Assembly (NCBI RefSeq): GCF_003402415.2
Contig: NZ_AP036014.1
Location: forward strand, 744,001-808,000
DNA from: Cupidesulfovibrio sp000226255
Lineage (GTDB): Bacteria; Desulfobacterota; Desulfovibrionia; Desulfovibrionales; Desulfovibrionaceae
DNA: 64,000 nucleotides
Reading direction: 5' to 3'
In this document: positions 42,406 to 50,791 of the stretch, piece by piece
Layout of the letters: the number at the start of each line of letters is the position of its first letter
Position numbering within the stretch: the stretch's first letter is position 1
Translations under genes and position numbers: made by a program
The notes under the pieces: generated by a model
Seen by the model: only the letters and a program-made list of their open reading frames with translations
Told to the model about the DNA's origin: nothing
Databases searched by the model: none

Positions 42406-43694
42406 GAGCTGAAAGATGCGTTGTGTTTTTGGATGAATTTGGAAATGTCAAGAATGATCATCGAGCGTTTCCCCGTGTGTGCGGTGTCGATGGCGATTCG
42501 CGTTCCATCGGCGTTCCAGCGAGGGTGTAGATCGCAACGATGTTCGCCTGACAAGTTGGGCGGACTGTAGAAGGACCCCAGTTGCGTCAGCGTGCCTGCA
42601 GAAGGGTTGGCTACCCACAGGTTTCGCTCGGGTCGTGCGCCAGGCAGGGTGTCGCCCACCAGCAGGGTGCCGGCACGGCAGAAGCTGGGGTGTCCGTCCG
42701 AAGAAGGCAGGGTGTGGGGGAGGTAGGGCTCTGGAAGGGCGCCAGCTTCGTCCCGAACCATGAAGTAGCCTTGCCGCCCGCCATGCGTGGCGTAAAGAAG
42801 CAGGGTGCTGTCGTCAACCCACCAGTAATGGGACACGTGGTCTTCGTGTGTCAGAACCCGAACGTTGTCGCCAGTGGCATCTAGGGTGAGCAGGCGCGTG
42901 CGACGTGTACCATCGGGCGCCACCCAGATGTGAAATACCATCAATCTGCTTCCGGAAGGGGTCCAGCAAGGATGGTTGAAGTAGTGGCAGGCGCTTGCCA
43001 TCGTTGGGGATGGCTGTTGGTGGCAGGCGTTTTCAAGGGAGAGGATGAGTCTTGGCTCGTTGTCGGGAGTCACGAGAAACAGTCCATTGTCTGCCGGAAT
43101 GGTCGCTGTGGGAGAAAGTTCAGGGATGTTGCCATAGCCGTAGCCAGGGCGCAGGCGTTGCAACCGCGCAAAATCCAAGCTTAATGCGCGTTTTCCCGAT
43201 GCATCCAGTGCATAGGTTGGCATCGGGAATTCGTAGAGAATGCTCCCGTTTTTCACGTCCTTCACGACACTCGCGGCATGGCCGTTACACAGTGTATTGT
43301 ACAACACTGCATTTGTTCCGGCCTTCGGAACCCATTGAAGCCGAGCTCCCTGCTGCCAGCACCATGTCTGCGTTTCCGCTGTTTTATGGAACACATCCGG
43401 GCTGCTGGTGTCATACCAGCCAAGGTCCATGTGCAAGCTGTTCGAGTGTCTTTTTTTTGATGAAACCTTGCAGGCAAGAATCCGAGCCGTGCTCTCGTGA
43501 AATGGAGATATGTCGTAATATCCGAAGAAAATGTGGTTTCCTTTTTCGGTTAACGTAATGCAGGTGATGTCATCTTCAGTCTTGTAGGTGGGTTCATTGC
43601 GCGAGAAACGTACTGTAGTGTGTATCGCTTGTTTTATTGCGGTTTTGCACGAAGGCGGGATGAGGCGCTTTGTGAAGTCTATTATATCGTTCAT
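42402..43694 (-). CDS. Beta-propeller (PD40/TolB-like repeat) protein
   Basis: A 430-residue protein whose sequence contains repeated blades with PD40-type signatures: HPCWTPSGSRLMVFHIW, DHVSHYWWVDDSTLLLYA and LHPRWNADGTRIAID. No signal peptide or membrane segment is seen, so it is probably cytoplasmic. Similar proteins in glycan clusters are annotated as oligogalacturonate-lyase-like or hypothetical. Its start overlaps the gene before it and its stop overlaps the gene after it by 4 bases each, so all three are translated as a unit. The function is unknown, perhaps binding or checking a glycan intermediate. Confidence 0.72.
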   Translation of the reverse strand: MNDIIDFTKRLIPPSCKTAIKQAIHTTVRFSRNEPTYKTEDDITCITLTEKGNHIFFGYYDISPFHESTARILACKVSSKKRHSNSLHMDLGWYDTSSPDVFHKTAETQTWCWQQGARLQWVPKAGTNAVLYNTLCNGHAASVVKDVKNGSILYEFPMPTYALDASGKRALSLDFARLQRLRPGYGYGNIPELSPTATIPADNGLFLVTPDNEPRLILSLENACHQQPSPTMASACHYFNHPCWTPSGSRLMVFHIWVAPDGTRRTRLLTLDATGDNVRVLTHEDHVSHYWWVDDSTLLLYATHGGRQGYFMVRDEAGALPEPYLPHTLPSSDGHPSFCRAGTLLVGDTLPGARPERNLWVANPSAGTLTQLGSFYSPPNLSGEHRCDLHPRWNADGTRIAIDTAHTGKRSMIILDISKFIQKHNASFSS

Positions 43695-45052
43695 GCGCGC
43701 ACCATGCGGAACCACCAGTTGCCCATATCCTCAGCGAGAACATCGTGCATGCCGAATCCATCAAGAATGCCGCGCACTTCTTCCATGGTCGCGCCGGGAA
43801 ATTTTTCCAGCGCATAAGGGGTCATGATTGCTTGAAGAGCGTTGGTGTTATTCCTGATCCGAAGCGCGACTGCAGATTCCTGACGCCAATAGCGGGCGAG
43901 GCACCGTACTGCGCGCAGAAGTTCACGTGGCGCGATAGGTGTCGTCCAGCGCAGCGACTCCAGTTCGTCAAGGATGTGATCAGTGGCAGTGCACCCCGAC
44001 AGGCCGGCTATCTGTGGGGCAACACGGTGACGCGCCGCCGTCGATAACGCATCGCGTTCCACATCGGAAGGAATGTGCATGTGCTCCAGTGCCGCGAACA
44101 TTTCAAAGGTGTTATCGTATTGTTCGCTAATGGCGTTTGGTAGCTGAACATCATAGCTGCCGGATGTTGTGGGGCAGTACGCCAGGACGCGGCAGCCCAG
44201 TAGCGCAGCTTCCAACGCCGTTGTGCACCCGTTGTGAATGGTCGCCACTGCAGCCATGGACCATTCCGTAGCAGTATGCTTTTTTGAGCAGATGCAGTTC
44301 TCGTGTTCCTCAGCTATCGCATTCCATACATTGGGATTTTCAGATGGATGCGGTCGAATAACCACGAGGTGATCGGGAAAACGGGCGGGTAGTTGCGCCA
44401 CCATTTCCTTAAAAAAGCTATAGAGTTTATCGGTATAATCCATGTAGCCGATTTTGAATTCCAGGGCCTGCCCGCTGAGCCCGGAGCGTGCCAGCAAGGC
44501 CTTGCGGAATGCTTCGGGAGACATGTGAAAGGGGTTGCTGTGGGAGAAGCGCGAATTCACGAGTAGTATGGGGCGGTCAGACTGAATGGCCGTGTGCCGG
44601 TGAAGATGTCGGTACTGCGGTTCCAGAATGTCCAGGCGGGGGTTGCCTGCGGGGGTCATGTGCCCTCTGGCCAGCGGATAGCGAGTGGCGATGGCCTCGA
44701 GGTCGCCGGAGCCCCGTGTAAAGAATTTGTGGCAGGCATACAGGGCCTCGGGCCGAACGCGCTCATCAACGTAGTATGGATCGTTCTTGACGACGAGCGC
44801 CTCCTCGTCCCATGCCGCCACGCCAAAGCCAAGCCTGCGCAATTCCGGGAGCCTTGTGGTGCTGCCGACGCTGATGTCGTTTTCCATGACAATGCCCCGG
44901 GGAAAGCGCGGGGTGTTGGCATGGAAAAAACGGGCACAACCGAGCAATGCCGTAAATCCTCTTCGCGCGGCATGCCCGGCGAAGAATATTTTTGCAAGAA
45001 ATTCACGGGTCTTTGTTTCGACCGGAAGCAGCAGGATGGTTGGATTAGGCAT
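43691..45052 (-). CDS. Surface carbohydrate biosynthesis protein (GT-B-like), second copy
   Basis: A 453-residue relative of the protein at 41077-42405. It starts NPTILLLPVETKTREFLAKI, with the same LP-ETK/TRE opening. It has TPAGNPRLDIL in the centre and VVIRPHPSENP, then IHNGCTTALEAALLGCRVLAY in the C-terminal half. The ATG at 45052 lies 14 bases after the stop of the dehydrogenase gene and has no good ribosome site. The open frame extends back into that gene. The A/T content is higher than in most of the island. Confidence 0.72.
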   Translation of the reverse strand: MPNPTILLLPVETKTREFLAKIFFAGHAARRGFTALLGCARFFHANTPRFPRGIVMENDISVGSTTRLPELRRLGFGVAAWDEEALVVKNDPYYVDERVRPEALYACHKFFTRGSGDLEAIATRYPLARGHMTPAGNPRLDILEPQYRHLHRHTAIQSDRPILLVNSRFSHSNPFHMSPEAFRKALLARSGLSGQALEFKIGYMDYTDKLYSFFKEMVAQLPARFPDHLVVIRPHPSENPNVWNAIAEEHENCICSKKHTATEWSMAAVATIHNGCTTALEAALLGCRVLAYCPTTSGSYDVQLPNAISEQYDNTFEMFAALEHMHIPSDVERDALSTAARHRVAPQIAGLSGCTATDHILDELESLRWTTPIAPRELLRAVRCLARYWRQESAVALRIRNNTNALQAIMTPYALEKFPGATMEEVRGILDGFGMHDVLAEDMGNWWFRMVRA

Positions 45053-45065
45053 GGTTGGCTTTGTT

Positions 45066-46034
45066 TTAATTCTGCGGTGATAACGACAGCCATTGGCGCA
45101 ACAGTTTTTCAGAAATGAACGTTTCGGCCCGAGCCATGGCATCATTGGATGCGCCGCCGATGTGGGGCGTGATCAGTACCCGGCGGCTGCACGCGGCAAG
45201 CTGCCGCAGTTTGAGGGAACTGGCTGTGGCTGCGGCGTCATACTCGTCTTCAAGGACGTCCAGCGCAGCGCCCGCGATTTTTCCCGTTTCCAGGGCCTCG
45301 ACAAGGGCGCGCTCGTCAATGACGTCACCGCGCGCGGTATTGATGAGCACGGCGCCACGTTGCATGCGGGCAAAGGCCGAGCGGCCGACAAGGTGGTGGG
45401 TTTCCGGAGCCGAGGGGACGTGCACGGTGATGACGTCGCTCTCGGCGTACAGAGCGTCATGGGAAACCTGCTCTGCCCAAGGGGGAAGCTCCATGGGCCG
45501 GATGTCTGCAACAAGGACGCGCATGCCGAAGGCATGTCCGTAGTTCGCGACGATCGTGCCGAGCCGTCCGTAGCCCAATATCCCCAGCGTTCGACCGGCA
45601 AGCTGCAGGCCGTCCCGAAATTCGTCACGGTTCCACCTGCCGTGGGCGGTGTGCGCGCATGCGGCAGGTATGCTGCGTACGAGTGCCAGCAACAATCCCC
45701 ACGTGAGTTCTGCGGTGACGGTGATGCGCCGCAGAAATTCCGTTTCACCCTTGAGGCTTATTATCTCTATGCCTCGTTGCGCTGCAGCGGAGATATCTAT
45801 GTGATTCAGTCCCGTGGTGGCAGAGACGATTGCCCGCAGCCTGGGAGCATGGCCGAAAAACTCCGTATCCAGGCGATGCCCCAGGCGTACGAGGATGACA
45901 TCCGCGTCACGGGATTCGTGCAGCAGGTCAGAACGTGTTGCCGCACCCATGTGGACCTCGAAAACGCCCCTCAGGGTTTCAAGGACGTCTTTGGGGAAGT
46001 TGAGTGGTTCCGTAATGAGCAGCTTGGGCTTCAT
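45066..46034 (-). CDS. D-isomer-specific 2-hydroxyacid dehydrogenase
   Basis: A 322-residue NAD-dependent dehydrogenase of the phosphoglycerate dehydrogenase/glycerate dehydrogenase family. It has the split nucleotide-binding domain with GILGYGRLGTIVANYG (about residues 145-160), the catalytic Arg in INTARGDVIDERAL, the Glu region in ALDVLEDE and His in ITPHIGGAS. The ATG at 46034 overlaps the stop of the CMP-sugar synthetase by 4 bases (ATGA). This coupling suggests it oxidises or reduces a sugar-acid precursor in the pathway and not serine precursors, but the substrate is unknown. Confidence 0.83.
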   Translation of the reverse strand: MKPKLLITEPLNFPKDVLETLRGVFEVHMGAATRSDLLHESRDADVILVRLGHRLDTEFFGHAPRLRAIVSATTGLNHIDISAAAQRGIEIISLKGETEFLRRITVTAELTWGLLLALVRSIPAACAHTAHGRWNRDEFRDGLQLAGRTLGILGYGRLGTIVANYGHAFGMRVLVADIRPMELPPWAEQVSHDALYAESDVITVHVPSAPETHHLVGRSAFARMQRGAVLINTARGDVIDERALVEALETGKIAGAALDVLEDEYDAAATASSLKLRQLAACSRRVLITPHIGGASNDAMARAETFISEKLLRQWLSLSPQN

Positions 46035-46744
46035 GGCTGCCACAGCCCTTGCTCAACCAGCCACCCCCCCACGGCTTCCGCGATCACCCAATCCAGGGGG
46101 ACGTCTATGTTGATGCTGCGCTCCGGTGGCATGACGTAACCCAGCACGGACGACCCATAAAGCGATTTCCTATCCATGATGACGTCTCGGCGCATGAGGT
46201 AGATCGCGCCATTGCGCCACCACACGGGGGCAAAATCCTGGCGCCTGACGCCGGCAGGGTTTGCCGGAAGCATGGGGGAAAGCCCCGTTTCGGGGTTGCC
46301 CGTGTAGCAGGTGAGGGGATGATGCCCCGATACATCGGCAACGCTGATCACCGTTTCGGCGCCGCTGGCATTCATGAGGGCCACGGCACCTTCGATATCC
46401 TCTGTGAGGCGGAAGGGTGTGGTCGGCTGCAGCAGCAGGACGGCATCGAAGTGTTCGCCGCGATCCTCAAGAAACGAAAGGGCATGCCGGATGGCGTCTA
46501 TCTGAAGAGCGGTGGACGTCGCAAGTTCGATCGGGCGCATGAAAGGCACGTCCGCGCCATGTTCGCGTGCCACGGTTGCGATTTCGTGATCGTCGGTCGA
46601 CACCAGGAGGTGGTTGACCGACGAAGAGCGCAGTCCGACACGAATCGCATGAGCGATAAGGGGAATTCCCATCAGCGGGCGGACATTTTTCCTGGGGACG
46701 CCCTTGGAGCCGCCCCGGGCATTGATCAGGCCGAGAATGCGCAT
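46031..46744 (-). CDS. CMP-nonulosonate synthetase (acylneuraminate cytidylyltransferase family), copy 1
   Basis: A 237-residue enzyme expected to activate an acidic sugar with CTP. The nucleotide-binding loop is INARGGSKGVPRKNVRPL at residues 7-24. STDDHEIATVAREHGA and LLLQPTTPFRLTEDIEGA follow the NeuA/LegF pattern. The ATG at 46744 lies inside the end of the asparagine synthase gene. Which acid it activates is not clear, because a second synthetase is encoded at 52304-53053. Confidence 0.85.
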   Translation of the reverse strand: MRILGLINARGGSKGVPRKNVRPLMGIPLIAHAIRVGLRSSSVNHLLVSTDDHEIATVAREHGADVPFMRPIELATSTALQIDAIRHALSFLEDRGEHFDAVLLLQPTTPFRLTEDIEGAVALMNASGAETVISVADVSGHHPLTCYTGNPETGLSPMLPANPAGVRRQDFAPVWWRNGAIYLMRRDVIMDRKSLYGSSVLGYVMPPERSINIDVPLDWVIAEAVGGWLVEQGLWQP

Positions 46745-48537
46745 GGTTGCTCCGTGCGCGCTTGCGCGGTGGTGTGTGCAAGTTTGCCGAAGGCTTCGAA
46801 CCAAAGGGCGATGTTGCACCATTGCCACAGGAAGAAGCTGTTGTCGGCCCCGTGCGCAAGGTAGTTCCGAAACCTGTTCTGCAGTGCCGGGATGTGAAAA
46901 TAGCCGCAGTCGCGCAGTGCCGCGGAATGCAGCAGATCACCCACCCAAGATGCCAGTGGCCCGCGCAGCCATTCTCTCTGGGGTGCCACAACCGCCCGCT
47001 TGGTCTGAAGGAGTGCCGCCTTTTCCGGGTGCCTTCCGGCAATCAGCCGGCGGACAAGGTACTTGGACACGCCATCGCGTATCTTGAGGCTGCTGGGCAA
47101 GGTGAACGTGAACTCGACGAGGCGGTGATCCAGAAAGGGCTCTCGCAGTTCTATGCCGCTGGCCATGGAGAGTCGGTCATTCATGCGCAGGACGCGAGGC
47201 AGCTTGCGGTAGATGAGGTCGATCTTGAGGGCTTGTTCCAGCGGGGCGGCCAGAGTGGATGGCCTGTCCGGCAGGACCGGGTTGCCGAGCCTGGCAAAAT
47301 CCGGGGCGAGAACCTCTGGCGCAAGAAACGGGGAGGCGTCCTGATAGGTGTTGGCGCCCAGCCATGCGTCAATGCTCTGCGTTCCGGCGGCCAATCTGGA
47401 GTAGTAGGCATACCCGCCAAAGAGTTCGTCGACACCCTGCGCTTCAAGCTGGACGACAACCCCGCGCTTGCGGTGTTCGCGGTGCAGCTTGTGGTACGCC
47501 AGCGTCGAGACGCCACCAATGGGGGCCTCCTGATGCCACAGTGCCTCGTGCATGAGGCCCGGAATTTCGCCGGGCGCTGTGGGGATTTCGAAAGAATTCC
47601 ATCTTTCCTGGTCCATCAGCCGTCTGGTGAACCAGGTCTCGTCGTACTGCGGCTCCCGGAAGCAGGCAGTGCTTGCATCAAGTCGCTGGTTGAGGGGGCT
47701 CAGCTGCTCCATGATGCTCATCAGGGTGAAGGAATCCAGGCCACCACTGAAGTTCAGCCCCAGCGGAACATCCGAGCGTAGCCGTATGCGCACCGCGTCG
47801 AGCAGCAGGTCGCCGAGTCTCTCAATGGCTTCTTCTTCCCTGATGGGTGCCACGTCGCAGGCATCTGGAATGCGCACGCTCCAGTATTGTCTGGGGGCGG
47901 GGGCGCTGGCCGGTGTCAGCAGCATGAAATGTCCCGCAGGAAGCGAGTGGACCTGTGCGAAGAACGTAGCGTCCGAGTGGTCGTAAAGCCCGTGCGCCAG
48001 ATAGGTGGCGAAGGTTTCGTGGTTCGGGCGCGAATCCACGCCAGCGGCGAACAGCGCCTTTGCCTCGGAAGCGAAACGGAACGTCCTGCCGTCCCAGGAA
48101 TAGAGAAAGGGCTTGATGCCCAGCCGGTCACGCGCGCAGAACAGCACGCTGGCTTTAGCGTCCCACAGGGCGAAGGAAAACATCCCCACGAAACGGGAAA
48201 GGCACTCCACTCCCCATTTGTCGTAAGCCGCCAGGATGACTTCGGTGTCCGAGTTGGAGCGAAATGGATATTCGCTTAGAATTTCACGCAGTTCTAGGTA
48301 GTTGTAGATTTCGCCATTGAAGACGAGGTGGCGCTGGCCGGTGGCATCCGCCATGGGCTGCAGCCCCTGCGGGCTCAGGTCGAGAATGCTGAGCCTGGTG
48401 TGGGCAAGCCCGATGGATTGATCCGGAATGCAGTATGTACCGCGCGCGTCAGGGCCCCGATGATGGAGCGCCGTAGTCATGGCCTCGAGAGCGTGGAATG
48501 TGAGTGCCGGGCCAAATATGCCTGCAATGCCGCACAT
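46726..48537 (-). CDS. asnB: Asparagine synthase-like glutamine amidotransferase
   Basis: The 603-residue protein has an N-terminal class II glutaminase domain with nucleophile Cys2 (MCGIAGIFG), the RGPDARG and FNGEIYN motifs, and a C-terminal ATP-pyrophosphatase domain with the P-loop LNFSGGLDS. Genuine AsnB makes asparagine, while homologues in O-antigen clusters amidate uronic acids or other sugar acids. The position between the two halves of the nonulosonate genes, with overlapping downstream gene, favours a glycan role. The start at Cys2 is fixed by mechanism. Confidence 0.88.
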   Translation of the reverse strand: MCGIAGIFGPALTFHALEAMTTALHHRGPDARGTYCIPDQSIGLAHTRLSILDLSPQGLQPMADATGQRHLVFNGEIYNYLELREILSEYPFRSNSDTEVILAAYDKWGVECLSRFVGMFSFALWDAKASVLFCARDRLGIKPFLYSWDGRTFRFASEAKALFAAGVDSRPNHETFATYLAHGLYDHSDATFFAQVHSLPAGHFMLLTPASAPAPRQYWSVRIPDACDVAPIREEEAIERLGDLLLDAVRIRLRSDVPLGLNFSGGLDSFTLMSIMEQLSPLNQRLDASTACFREPQYDETWFTRRLMDQERWNSFEIPTAPGEIPGLMHEALWHQEAPIGGVSTLAYHKLHREHRKRGVVVQLEAQGVDELFGGYAYYSRLAAGTQSIDAWLGANTYQDASPFLAPEVLAPDFARLGNPVLPDRPSTLAAPLEQALKIDLIYRKLPRVLRMNDRLSMASGIELREPFLDHRLVEFTFTLPSSLKIRDGVSKYLVRRLIAGRHPEKAALLQTKRAVVAPQREWLRGPLASWVGDLLHSAALRDCGYFHIPALQNRFRNYLAHGADNSFFLWQWCNIALWFEAFGKLAHTTAQARTEQPCAFSA

Positions 48538-48561
48538 TGCGTATCCTTTGCCTGTATCGGA

Positions 48562-49749
48562 TTAGTTGCTGAACACCAGCCGCTTGCGGATGTCTAGGGT
48601 TACGGAGGCCAGGATATCGGCAATGCGCTTGCCAGCATGGCCGTCGCCGTACAGGGCGTTGCTTTGGTATTTGCCATGCGCCATCTGCTGCCTGATGGCC
48701 AAGTCGATGGCGTCATGGGCGTAGGGCGCGTGCACAACGTTGGGCCCATGCTCGCGGTTGGACTGGCGGGTGCCGATGTTGACGGCCGGCACGCCGAGCA
48801 AGGCGCCTTCGCGTAGGGCGGATGAGGAGTTGCCGACGAGGCAGGCGCAATTGTCGATGAGCCGCACATAATCTTCAGCGGAAAGATTCTTTACAAAGAA
48901 CACGGGGTGGCTGCTGCGGCTTTCACGGAACTGGCGCAACCGCTTTGAGATCTGGTCTGTACCGGCATCGATGTTGGGCCAGAGCCAGACTGTCTGTACT
49001 TGCTGTGACAGGATGGCGTTCAGCGTCTCGTCGATTTGTGCGTAGGCCGAGCCGTATTCAGTGGTAACAGGATGTTGCAGCACCACAATGTATGGCTTCA
49101 GCGGGTCGATGGAATTTCCGACCCCGGGATTCCGTGCGAAAAAATCCTGGTCGAGCTTGGTCGAGGCAAGTGATGTCACGATGTCCATGGCCGGGCATCC
49201 GGTAAGGAAGACCTTGTCGGGGGCCTCTCCCATGCGGAGCAGCGTATCACGTGCCTTGGCCGTCGCAGGGAAGTGCACGTGCGCCAGTTTTGTGATGGCA
49301 TGACGAACGCACTCGTCGATCGACCCTGTCTCTTCACCCCCCTGCGTGTGCGCCAGGGGGATGTTCATATAGCTTGCAGACACCGCTGTTGCCAGCGTCT
49401 CATGTCTGTCTGCGACCGTCAGGACAACATCAGGCTTCGTCTGCTCGAAAAGCGTCGAGAGTTCTATCATGCCGAGAGCTGTCGATTTTACCATGTTTGC
49501 GGGCGTATCGCCTTCAAGGGCCATGTAGACAACGGCGGATTCTTTGATGCCATCACTCCTGATGATGTCGATGACACGGCCGAAGCGATCCAGCAGGGCT
49601 GATGCCCCGACAATAAGCTGCAGTTCAAGCTGCGGATGCTCTTGTACAGCAAGAATGACGGATTTGATGCGCGCGTAATTCGCCCTGCTGTTCACTACGA
49701 TGCAGATTTTTCTCATGTTATGTTCTGCCGAATCATGCGTTGTTGTCAT
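48562..49749 (-). CDS. UDP-N-acetylglucosamine 2-epimerase, hydrolysing (NeuC-like), copy 1
   Basis: Removes UDP from and epimerises a UDP-HexNAc derivative, giving the mannosamine-type precursor of a nonulosonic acid. The 395-residue protein has the opening KICIVVNSRANYARIKSVI, the ADRHETLATAVSASYMNIPL segment, the HTQGGEETGSIDECVRHAIT motif and the C-terminal NSSSALREGALLGVPAVNIG nucleotide-binding part. The ATG at 49749 has TGGAGC 8 bases upstream; an ATG at 49716 would start at the family's usual MRKIC. It overlaps the NeuB-type gene and is 43% or so alike by eye to copy 2 in motifs, though I did not compute identity. Confidence 0.85.
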   Translation of the reverse strand: MTTTHDSAEHNMRKICIVVNSRANYARIKSVILAVQEHPQLELQLIVGASALLDRFGRVIDIIRSDGIKESAVVYMALEGDTPANMVKSTALGMIELSTLFEQTKPDVVLTVADRHETLATAVSASYMNIPLAHTQGGEETGSIDECVRHAITKLAHVHFPATAKARDTLLRMGEAPDKVFLTGCPAMDIVTSLASTKLDQDFFARNPGVGNSIDPLKPYIVVLQHPVTTEYGSAYAQIDETLNAILSQQVQTVWLWPNIDAGTDQISKRLRQFRESRSSHPVFFVKNLSAEDYVRLIDNCACLVGNSSSALREGALLGVPAVNIGTRQSNREHGPNVVHAPYAHDAIDLAIRQQMAHGKYQSNALYGDGHAGKRIADILASVTLDIRKRLVFSN

Positions 49750-50791
49750 CTAGGTCGCTCCACTGTAGCAGCCGGTCTGCGGTGATGTTTCTGCGTAGGC
49801 GGCGTCCCTGCAGGGAATCAAGATGTTCAGGAGGGATGCCCGTTGCCGGTTTCTTCAGCGTGAGCATGGACAGGTCAAGGACCGTGCCTGTGGGCAGGTC
49901 GCGAACGGGTGCGACGCTTTTGCCGAAAATCCTGCGCGAATCCGCCAGGGAGTGCGCCAAGGCGTCCTTATCGACGGGGTGCGTACGCATGACTTCCAGC
50001 GCATCACGAAAGGCCGCGAGGGTGGCGAATTCCTCGAACGTAAGGGAGGCAGGCACGTCGGGCCCGAACATGCTGCGATGGAAGGTGACGTGTACCTCTA
50101 CCATTGCTGCGCCCCGGGCCATTGCCGCCATTGCCGGTTCAGTTCTTCCCGTGTGGTCGGACAGGCCGACCGGGCAGGCATACCGTTTGCGGAATTCCTG
50201 AAGAACGTTGAGCCCCACTTCCTCAAGACAGGAAGGATACTTGCTGGTGCACTGGAACATGGCGAACGGCGATCCGTCGCAGCGGAAGCCTGCTGCCAGT
50301 TGATCCAGTTCCGTGTAGCTCGCCATTCCTGTGGAAAGCAGGATCGGTTTTCCCGTTGCAAGGATGGCCTGCATCATGTCCGTCGAGCGGAGTTCTCCCG
50401 AGCCGATTTTCCATGCAGGGGTTCCCAGCTGGTCAAGCAGCCGTACGGCGGCTACAGAGAATGGCGAAGACAGGAACACCAGGCCGCATTCACGGGCATG
50501 TTCCGCCAAGCCCTGCCATTGCTCCGGCGTGAATTCCATGCGCTTCCAGTAATCATATCTGGTGGCGTCCTGTTTTGAAAAGAGCACCCGGAAGGGCTCG
50601 TCGCGCGTGGATTCGGCACTGGCGATGTGTGTCTGGAATTTGATCGCGTCGGCCCCGGCGACTGCTGCCGCCGAGACGAAGGCGTGCGCCATTCCCAGGG
50701 AGCCATCGTGAGCCTGGGCAACCTCGGCGATCAGGAATGGCTTGTTGTCATTCTGGATCGCCTTCCCGGCGATCATGATATCGCTATTCAC
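49733..50791 (-). CDS. Nonulosonate synthase (NeuB-like), copy 1, variant active site
   Basis: Condenses phosphoenolpyruvate with a six-carbon amino sugar to give a nine-carbon acid. The 352-residue protein has the TIM-barrel start FLIAEVAQAHDGSLGMAH, IKFQTHIASAES, WKIGSGEL and SDHTGRTE, and a C-terminal SAF domain (LTLKKPATGIPPEHL). The motif that usually reads EKHFTLD...GPDH is VEVHVTFHRSMFGPDVPASL here, so several metal- and substrate-binding positions differ. The GTG start at 50791 follows GGGAGG. The substrate is probably unlike that of sialic acid synthase. Confidence 0.83.
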   Translation of the reverse strand: MNSDIMIAGKAIQNDNKPFLIAEVAQAHDGSLGMAHAFVSAAAVAGADAIKFQTHIASAESTRDEPFRVLFSKQDATRYDYWKRMEFTPEQWQGLAEHARECGLVFLSSPFSVAAVRLLDQLGTPAWKIGSGELRSTDMMQAILATGKPILLSTGMASYTELDQLAAGFRCDGSPFAMFQCTSKYPSCLEEVGLNVLQEFRKRYACPVGLSDHTGRTEPAMAAMARGAAMVEVHVTFHRSMFGPDVPASLTFEEFATLAAFRDALEVMRTHPVDKDALAHSLADSRRIFGKSVAPVRDLPTGTVLDLSMLTLKKPATGIPPEHLDSLQGRRLRRNITADRLLQWSDLDDNNA

